Below are positions 63,546-64,000 of a DNA stretch of 64,000 nt, in pieces. Each line of letters starts with the position of its first letter. The stretch's first letter is position 1. The position numbers and the translations under genes are program-made. Source of the stretch: Pantoea agglomerans (GTDB lineage: Bacteria; Pseudomonadota; Gammaproteobacteria; Enterobacterales; Enterobacteriaceae); contig NZ_CP090207.1 in assembly GCF_021397715.1 (NCBI RefSeq), forward strand, positions 310,001 through 374,000, read 5' to 3'. Below the pieces are notes generated by a model. That model ran no database searches. It was not told the origin of the DNA and worked only from the letters and a program-made list of their open reading frames with translations.

Positions 63546-64000
63546 ATGACGCTGCCTGTCATAAAAACTGAACGTCTCTATCGTCAGATTGCTAATGCCA
63601 TTATGGCGGGGATTGAGCGCGGTGATTTTGTCGCCGGTGACCTGCTGCCGCCGGAGCGGGAGCTGGCGAAGCAGCTGGGGGTCAGCCGTTCTTCGGTACG
63701 TGAGGCGTTGATCGCGCTGGAGATGACGGGCTGGGTCGATATCCGCACCGGCACCGGCGTTTTTGTCGCGCAGCCGCTGCCTGCGTCTGCACCGGCAACG
63801 GAGAGCGAAGCCTGTAGCCTGCAGGATCTGTTACAGGCCAGAGAGGCGTTCGAAGGAATGCTGGCAGGACTGGCCGCGCGCAACGGTAGCCCGCACCAGC
63901 GTGCCGCCCTGCTGGCGCTGACTGCCGAGCTGCAACAGCACCAGGAGAATGATGCGGCCTTTCTGGCGCAGGATAAGCGCTTCCATTTGCTGATCAGTGA
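63546..64000 (+). CDS. GntR family (FCD) regulator, probably of hexuronate genes (partial, 3' end cut)
   Basis: About 151 codons of a FadR-type GntR regulator. The winged helix-turn-helix is residues about 10-75 (LLPPERELAKQLGVSRSSVR, GWVDIRTGTGVFVA), followed by the start of an FCD ligand domain (LQDLLQAREAFEGMLAGLAA). The site aaggagaaggtg precedes the ATG at 63546. Its divergence from uxuA suggests a UxuR/ExuR-like role, binding the inverted repeat between them. The C-terminus lies beyond the right edge. Confidence 0.85.
   Translation, partial: MTLPVIKTERLYRQIANAIMAGIERGDFVAGDLLPPERELAKQLGVSRSSVREALIALEMTGWVDIRTGTGVFVAQPLPASAPATESEACSLQDLLQAREAFEGMLAGLAARNGSPHQRAALLALTAELQQHQENDAAFLAQDKRFHLLIS

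Noticed and set aside
1..64000. CRISPR arrays, tRNA or rRNA genes, insertion sequences with transposases
   Set aside because: Looked for repeat-spacer periodicity, tRNA-like arms and transposase frames; none was seen.

Overview
The window is a typical enterobacterial chromosome segment, most likely from Pantoea or a close Erwiniaceae relative. Reasons: high-GC coding with enterobacterial start sites; the order pitA-uspB-uspA-(gap)-rsmJ-prlC-rlmJ-gor, which matches E. coli apart from a missing dtpB; close E. coli orthologues (LgoT/LgoR/LgoD, KdpFABCD, YqhA, GalP, ProP, HemB, UxuA, QueH); and many accessory transporters and regulators typical of plant-associated enterics. No rRNA, tRNA, CRISPR array, prophage or transposase was seen. 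Genus assignment is inference.

Layout. 1-5.6 kb: a Tat-exported peptide-binding protein (cut by the left edge), a divergent M19 dipeptidase with a LysR regulator, then an overlapping alpha/beta hydrolase and unknown-protein pair. 5.6-9.2 kb: the L-galactonate cluster lgoT-lgoR/lgoD with repeated operator-like half-sites. 9.2-16.1 kb: nucleoside hydrolase, a fluoride riboswitch with the CrcB exporter, a sugar isomerase-like TIM barrel, an esterase, a FemAB-like protein, an ABC exporter and a GNAT acetyltransferase. 16.19-16.75 kb: a gene-free element with perfect 16-bp inverted ends and two inverted internal modules. 17-20.7 kb: sugar-acid MFS transporter plus 2-hydroxyacid dehydrogenase, then an HD-GYP phosphodiesterase. 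20.7-27.9 kb: kdpFABCD with a recognisable KdpE-type operator but no kdpE behind kdpD. 27.9-33.6 kb: yqhA, LysR/MFS pair, Na+/H+ antiporter with a small secreted protein, and a Tat-exported esterase. 33.7-46.1 kb: the conserved gor/rbn/rlmJ/prlC/rsmJ/uspA/uspB/pitA/yhiN block; in the place of dtpB sits an 80-residue peptide gene with a class II microcin-type leader. 46.1-50.9 kb: aldo/keto reductase, a two-gene unknown membrane operon, an AT-rich islet with an orphan restriction-endonuclease-like protein and a truncated frame, and a LacI regulator. 51.1-64 kb: SDR, galP, queH, AraC-type regulator, secreted hydrolase, GAF-GGDEF cyclase, hemB, proP, CSS-EAL phosphodiesterase, uxuA and a divergent GntR/FCD regulator cut by the right edge.

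Themes. Sugar-acid catabolism recurs (lgoTRD, MFS plus hydroxyacid dehydrogenase, uxuA plus FCD regulator). Three c-di-GMP enzymes are scattered through the window. Osmotic and ion homeostasis is represented by Kdp, ProP, the CPA1 antiporter and CrcB. The most unusual items are the orphan MREI...VSGA peptide, the 557-bp inverted-repeat element, and the Kdp operon lacking kdpE.
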